A stretch of 8,281 nt of DNA from Acidobacteriota bacterium (GTDB taxonomy: Bacteria > Actinomycetota > Acidimicrobiia > Spongiisociales > UBA5794). Where the stretch lies: assembly GCA_004356175.1 (NCBI GenBank), contig SMXV01000108.1, forward strand, positions 1-8,281. The letters are read 5' to 3'. Both the position numbers and the translations under genes were made by a program. The notes under the pieces were generated by a model, which saw only the letters and a program-made list of their open reading frames with translations, was not told the origin of the DNA and did no database searches. This document shows positions 5,042 to 8,281 of the stretch, piece by piece. Each line of letters begins with the position of its first letter. The stretch's first letter is position 1.

Positions 5042-6454
5042 ATGACCATGGCCGCAAAGACGACTCTGCTCGACAAGGTATGGGAGCGCCATATCGTACA
5101 CGCCGGAGACGACGCGCCTGATCTCATCTATATCGATCTTCACCTTGTGCACGAAGTCACATCTCCTCAGGCCTTCGAGTCGCTTCGAACGTCGGGACGG
5201 TCAGTGCGGCGCCCAGAACTCACCCTGGCAACAATCGACCACGCCGTGCCAACGACGCCGCGTGACCTCGGCATCGACGACCCGCTCTCTGTGATCCAGA
5301 TCGCGACGCTCGAGAAGAACACATCTGAGAGCAACATCACTCTCTTCGGCCTTGACGATGTCCGTCAGGGCATCGTGCATGTGATCGGCCCTGAACAAGG
5401 TGCCACTCACCCTGGAATGACGATTGTGTGCGGCGATTCCCATACAGCAACGCACGGCGCGTTCGGGGCACTTGCCTTTGGCATCGGTACGTCTGAGGTT
5501 GAACATGTGCTCGCCACACAGACACTCAACCAGTCGAAACCAAAGTCCATGGCCGTGACCGTCGACGGGAATCTGCCACGAGGAGTTTCGGCGAAGGACG
5601 TCATCCTTGCGATCATCGCGAAACTCGGTACAGCTGGCGCAACGGGCCATGTCATTGAGTACCGCGGGTCGGTCATTGAGGCGCTCTCGATGGAGGGTCG
5701 GATGACCGTTTGCAACATGTCAATCGAGGCTGGGGCGCGCGCAGGCATGATTGCCCCCGACTCCACAACATTCGAGTATCTCAAAGACCGTCCCATGTCA
5801 CCAAAAGGGGCGGACTGGGACAAGGCCGTCGAAGAATGGTCAGGGCTGCGCAGCGACGACGACGCACACTTCGACCGCGAAGTAACAATCGACGCAAGCA
5901 CGCTTGAGCCCTACGTTTCGTGGGGCACGAACCCTGGGCAGACACTTCCTGTGTCTGGTGTCGTTCCTTCGCCGCTCGACGCTGAGGATTCTGTCGGGCG
6001 CGACACCATTCAACGCGCTCTCAACTACATGCGACTTGATGCCGGAATGCGCATCACGGACATCGAAATTGACAAGGTATTCATCGGGTCGTGCACCAAC
6101 GGGCGAATTGAGGACCTCAGAGCCGCCGCTGGCATTCTCCGTGGAAAACACATTGCCTCCACCGTCACAGGTCTTGTTGTCCCAGGGTCAGGTCTCGTAA
6201 AGGAACAGGCAGAGGCTGAGGGTTTGCATGAGGTGTTTGTTAGCAGTGGGCTTGAGTGGAGGGAGCCTGGATGCTCGATGTGTCTTGCAATGAATCCTGA
6301 CGTGCTTCTGCCGGGAGAGCGATGTGCATCGACCTCCAACCGAAACTTCGAGGGCAGGCAGGGAAGAGGAGGGCTCACGCACCTTGTGTCCCCGGAGATG
6401 GCTGCCGCTGCGGCAATTCGCGGACGCATTACAGACGTTCGGGACACTATCTGA
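5042..6454 (+). CDS. leuC: 3-isopropylmalate dehydratase large subunit
   Basis: The large subunit of isopropylmalate isomerase, which with LeuD converts 2-isopropylmalate to 3-isopropylmalate by dehydration and rehydration in leucine synthesis, in the cytoplasm. The protein has 470 residues, the normal bacterial length. The three [4Fe-4S] ligands expected for aconitase-fold enzymes are present: C351 in GSCTNGR, and C411 and C414 in EPGCSMC. VCGDSHTATHGAFG (from 129) is a conserved active-site block, and the N-terminal LLDKVWERHIV is typical of LeuC. The small subunit is encoded directly downstream, which favours LeuC over a one-chain aconitase; a homoaconitase pair is less likely but not excluded by eye. 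Two in-frame ATGs at 5042 and 5048 both have a purine-rich site at a workable distance (AGGA, AAGG), so the start is uncertain by two codons. No oddities are seen. Confidence 0.97.
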   Translation: MTMAAKTTLLDKVWERHIVHAGDDAPDLIYIDLHLVHEVTSPQAFESLRTSGRSVRRPELTLATIDHAVPTTPRDLGIDDPLSVIQIATLEKNTSESNITLFGLDDVRQGIVHVIGPEQGATHPGMTIVCGDSHTATHGAFGALAFGIGTSEVEHVLATQTLNQSKPKSMAVTVDGNLPRGVSAKDVILAIIAKLGTAGATGHVIEYRGSVIEALSMEGRMTVCNMSIEAGARAGMIAPDSTTFEYLKDRPMSPKGADWDKAVEEWSGLRSDDDAHFDREVTIDASTLEPYVSWGTNPGQTLPVSGVVPSPLDAEDSVGRDTIQRALNYMRLDAGMRITDIEIDKVFIGSCTNGRIEDLRAAAGILRGKHIASTVTGLVVPGSGLVKEQAEAEGLHEVFVSSGLEWREPGCSMCLAMNPDVLLPGERCASTSNRNFEGRQGRGGLTHLVSPEMAAAAAIRGRITDVRDTI

Positions 6455-7059
6455 TGCAACCTGTCACTGTCATCAGCGGGCGTGCTGCGCCCCTGCCGCT
6501 CGCCAATGTGGACACGGATCAGATCATCCCGAAGCAATTTCTCAAGAGAGTGGAGCGCTCTGGATTCGGTGAATTCCTGTTCTTCGATTGGGCTGCGGAC
6601 GAGGAGGGAGAGCCAGACCCGAATTTCGTACTGAACGTGGCGGCGTACAGAGACTCTGTCGTCCTGGTAGCGGGTCCCAACTTCGGCTCGGGGTCCTCCC
6701 GCGAGCACGCACCATGGTCCCTTCAGGACTGGGGATTCAGAGCGATTGTTGCTCCGTCATTTGCTGACATCTTCTATACGAACTGCACAAAAATCGGCCT
6801 TCTCCCGATTGTGCTCGACATCAGCGAGATTGCCGCGTTGACAACCATTGCACAGCAGCCAGACAACACCGTCACGATCGACCTTGAGGAACAGACAGTG
6901 AAGGCACCAGGATTTTCGGCATTGTTCGAGATTGATGCGTTTACCAAACGTTGCCTGACGGACGGACTCGACGAAATCGCCCTCACCCTCGACGTCTCCG
7001 ACGACATAGACACGTTCGAGACCTCACGATCACAGCACCTCCCTGTCACCCGAGCCTGA
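6454..7059 (+). CDS. leuD: 3-isopropylmalate dehydratase small subunit
   Basis: A 201-aa small subunit carrying the swivelling domain that completes the isopropylmalate isomerase active site with LeuC. ANVDTDQIIPKQFLK (17-31) and the substrate-loop block GPNFGSGSSREHAPWSL (74-90) are hallmarks of the family, including the SSRE segment that contacts the substrate carboxylate. Length matches LeuD of the bacterial two-subunit type; archaeal-type subunits are shorter. Its ATG shares one base with the leuC stop (TGATG at 6452-6456), so translation is probably by termination-reinitiation, which suits equal subunit amounts. The ribosome-binding site is weak, in line with coupling. A longer open frame from 6322 lies inside leuC and is not used. 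Confidence 0.97.
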   Translation: MQPVTVISGRAAPLPLANVDTDQIIPKQFLKRVERSGFGEFLFFDWAADEEGEPDPNFVLNVAAYRDSVVLVAGPNFGSGSSREHAPWSLQDWGFRAIVAPSFADIFYTNCTKIGLLPIVLDISEIAALTTIAQQPDNTVTIDLEEQTVKAPGFSALFEIDAFTKRCLTDGLDEIALTLDVSDDIDTFETSRSQHLPVTRA

Positions 7060-7061
7060 TC

Positions 7062-7421
7062 ATGTTCACGCGCCAGGAACAGGCACAGGCAATTCTTGAG
7101 CAGAGGGCGCGGATCATTGCGTCCCGGATGCTCGGCAGACAGGCAACCACGGGTGCTGACTTTCGGCAAGCGCTGAGCCTCGAGCGCATCGACCTGATTG
7201 CCGAGATTCCCGATGAGGCGTCACTCGTTGCTCTCGGTCGCAACGTGCCCGGACCGAAGAATGGTCTCTATATCTTGGACCGCCCTGAGGGGTACACGGT
7301 GTATCAACAACACAACGGCGAGCCGTACGAGGTATTCGAAGCGCTCAGCTTCAGCCAGGCCAGAGACGTTGCCATTGACTGCCTCGTCATGCTCAACGGA
7401 ATCCCATACCGCCTCGACTGA
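7062..7421 (+). CDS. Conserved-looking hypothetical protein in the leuCD operon
   Basis: I do not recognise this 119-aa protein. Its ATG lies 2 bp after the leuD stop with no strong ribosome-binding site, so it is probably translated by coupling. It is soluble, with no signal or membrane segment. An amphipathic N-terminal helix (about 3-24) is followed by a second helical stretch around QALSLERIDLIAEI. A beta-rich part comes next, GLYILDRPEGYTVYQQHNGEPYEVFEAL (by pieces, 68-95), and then a final helix, SQARDVAIDCLVML (98-111). The GLYIL/GYTVYQQ/EVFEAL strand pattern with a closing helix recalls small immunity- or SMI1-like folds, but this is only a resemblance. There is no cysteine cluster or catalytic signature. 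It could be an accessory factor of the isomerase or simply a cotranscribed gene. Tight spacing and a plausible fold make it likely real. Confidence 0.7.
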   Translation: MFTRQEQAQAILEQRARIIASRMLGRQATTGADFRQALSLERIDLIAEIPDEASLVALGRNVPGPKNGLYILDRPEGYTVYQQHNGEPYEVFEALSFSQARDVAIDCLVMLNGIPYRLD

Positions 7422-7429
7422 TGGTCCGC

Positions 7430-8011
7430 TCAGATTACGAGGAATACCTCGTCGCCGACGGCGAGTCCAACGGGTTCTGGCGCGTGATCCGCTGCAACGA
7501 TGTACCCGCGACGACCTGCACCAAGAAAGTCGAGCTCATCCTTGATGTCTGACCTCTCAGCAACTTCATCCAGGTTCAACAGATAACTCGTGAACTCCCG
7601 GCACGGTGCGGCCACCCGTGGCCGTTCAAGGAGCAGGTCGCCAGTGGTTGCCTCAACGATGAGGCCGACACCAAGATCGTCAAGCCAGAGTTCTGGCGAC
7701 TCGATGATGATGTTCTCACCGGCAAGGCCGAGAGGGACACCGCCGAACCGCTCGTCCATTGCAACATAGTGTCCTGTGAACCCGACAGAAAGCGGACGCT
7801 TTCCGCCGGCGCGACCACTCGGATGTGCCTTGTGATGCGAGTCAAGGATCCATGCTCCATCGTGCCAGCCGACCATCCCCCAGGCATCAATCGATGCTCG
7901 GTCGACCGCGAGGATGCCGCCGGGCATGTACCCCTCCCCCCGTGCCTTGATCGGGACTCGCTGAACCTGGAGACGCACGATCTTTCCTATCAGATCACCC
8001 TTGCTTGCCAC
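7430..8011 (-). CDS. MOSC-domain-like protein
   Basis: A 193-aa protein resembling MOSC domains, the C-terminal sulfur-carrier domain of molybdenum-cofactor sulfurases and of YiiM/mARC-type proteins. Supporting signs, in order: an N-terminal strand, GKIVRLQVQRVPIK (9-22); a GENI block (98-101) at the point where MOSC proteins read GENI/GENL; LDDLGVG (110-116); and VAAPCREFTSY (133-143), with C137 at the place of the conserved MOSC cysteine. HHKAHPSGR (59-67) is a distinctive His-rich segment that may bind a metal or anion. Biochemical role is unknown; binding or transfer of activated sulfur, or cofactor detoxification, is inferred from the family. The start is GTG at 8011, fixed by GGAGG (8022-8018) 6 nt upstream. 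It overlaps the end of the phosphodiesterase gene by 17 bp, which implies one transcript. It ends 8 bp from the convergent hypothetical gene. Confidence 0.75.
   Translation of the reverse strand: MASKGDLIGKIVRLQVQRVPIKARGEGYMPGGILAVDRASIDAWGMVGWHDGAWILDSHHKAHPSGRAGGKRPLSVGFTGHYVAMDERFGGVPLGLAGENIIIESPELWLDDLGVGLIVEATTGDLLLERPRVAAPCREFTSYLLNLDEVAERSDIKDELDFLGAGRRGYIVAADHAPEPVGLAVGDEVFLVI
7437..7464. repeat. Two small adjacent hairpins just past the leuCD operon
   Basis: ACGAGG (7437-7442) pairs with CCTCGT (7447-7452) around a 4-nt loop. TCGCC (7452-7456) pairs with GGCGA (7460-7464) around a 3-nt loop. They begin 15 bp after the stop of the last plus-strand gene but lie inside the 3' coding end of the MOSC-like gene. 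Without a U-tract they are not classical terminators, and coding constraint could produce them. They might still slow transcription between the convergent genes. Confidence 0.25.
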
Positions 8012-8281
8012 TTGGAACCTCCATCACTTCGTTCAGTGTGTCTGGCCGGTCGGTGATGATGCCATCAACGCCGAGGTCAAGAAACTTGACCATCTCGCGC
8101 TGATCGTTGACGGTCCATGTGTGAATCTGCTTACCGGATGAGTGCACCGCGTCAATCAGACGTTTGTCCACAACAATCCGCGACGTCTTGTATGGCAGCT
8201 GATACGCATCAACCCTTGACGGGACGCCCCGACCGGCCCGTGATGCGATAAACATCGCAACCGCATCTCTCGGACCTGCAG
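7995..8281 (-). CDS. Glycerophosphodiester phosphodiesterase family protein, partial (N-terminus beyond the right edge)
   Basis: The frame is open from the right edge to TGA at 7997-7995, giving 94 residues of the C-terminal part. The block HTWTVNDQREMVKFLDLGVD (53-72 of the fragment) followed by GIITDRPDTL is the signature end of the GDPD TIM barrel, as in UgpQ/GlpQ. In these enzymes the Trp lines the active site, and the TDRPD segment closes the barrel. The family hydrolyses glycerophosphodiesters to glycerol-3-phosphate and an alcohol. The metal-binding and catalytic His/Glu residues lie in the missing N-terminal part, so activity and any signal peptide cannot be judged. An internal ATG at 8255 is not a credible start, because it would leave out most of the barrel. 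The end overlaps the MOSC-like gene by 17 bp. Confidence 0.9.
   Translation of the reverse strand, partial: AGPRDAVAMFIASRAGRGVPSRVDAYQLPYKTSRIVVDKRLIDAVHSSGKQIHTWTVNDQREMVKFLDLGVDGIITDRPDTLNEVMEVPSGKQG

Noticed and set aside
7421..7552. A 43-codon plus-strand frame starting at the stop of the 119-aa gene (TGATG)
   Set aside because: It is antisense to the end of the MOSC-like gene, has no ribosome-binding site and no recognisable feature. The overlap alone is weak evidence.
1614..8022. Shared 11-mer GGAGGTTCCAA before the CpaE-like (1624-1614) and MOSC-like (8022-8012) starts
   Set aside because: Both contain the standard ribosome-binding site; the extra matching bases are too few to claim a common element.

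Overview
The window reads as an ordinary chromosomal segment from an actinobacterium, possibly Acidimicrobiia. Three things suggest this. Coding density is very high, with genes that touch or overlap. GTG starts are frequent, and several starts look leaderless. At the left there is a typically actinobacterial neighbourhood: a CpaF/TadA ATPase, a CpaE/Ssd-like protein and a divergent HAD-IB phosphatase, as I recall from Mycobacterium (the Rv3659c-Rv3660c/Rv3661 order). The phylum call is an inference; there is no rRNA or other phylogenetic marker here.

Layout. (1) 1-1614, minus strand: a Tad-type pilus/secretion module. A short, P-loop-less CpaE/Ssd-like protein is followed by CpaF ATPase, which runs off the left edge. 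The ribosome-binding site of each gene lies inside a perfect hairpin, which is the most unusual feature of the window. (2) 1724-2509, plus strand: a divergent HAD-IB phosphatase-like protein with a C-terminal membrane helix. (3) 2506-4947, minus strand: a 158-aa envelope protein of unknown function, then an ArsR-like winged-helix regulator and an MFS exporter whose genes overlap by 8 bp. A perfect 7+7 inverted repeat sits in the core promoter of the regulator and is a likely autoregulatory operator. (4) 5042-7421, plus strand: leuC and leuD overlap by one base and encode isopropylmalate isomerase of leucine synthesis. A 119-aa protein of unknown function follows 2 bp later. (5) 7430-8281, minus strand: the C-terminal part of a glycerophosphodiester phosphodiesterase, cut by the right edge, overlaps by 17 bp a MOSC-domain-like protein.

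The modules are a surface-appendage export motor with a neighbouring phosphatase, a self-regulated efflux unit, a leucine biosynthesis operon and a small lipid/sulfur-metabolism pair. I see no transposase, integrase, CRISPR array, tRNA, rRNA or sign of recent transfer. No stretch longer than about 110 bp lacks a gene. I found no convincing new multi-gene system. The points most worth checking are the paired hairpins over the ribosome-binding sites, the degenerate CpaE-like protein, the putative operator and the two unrecognised proteins.
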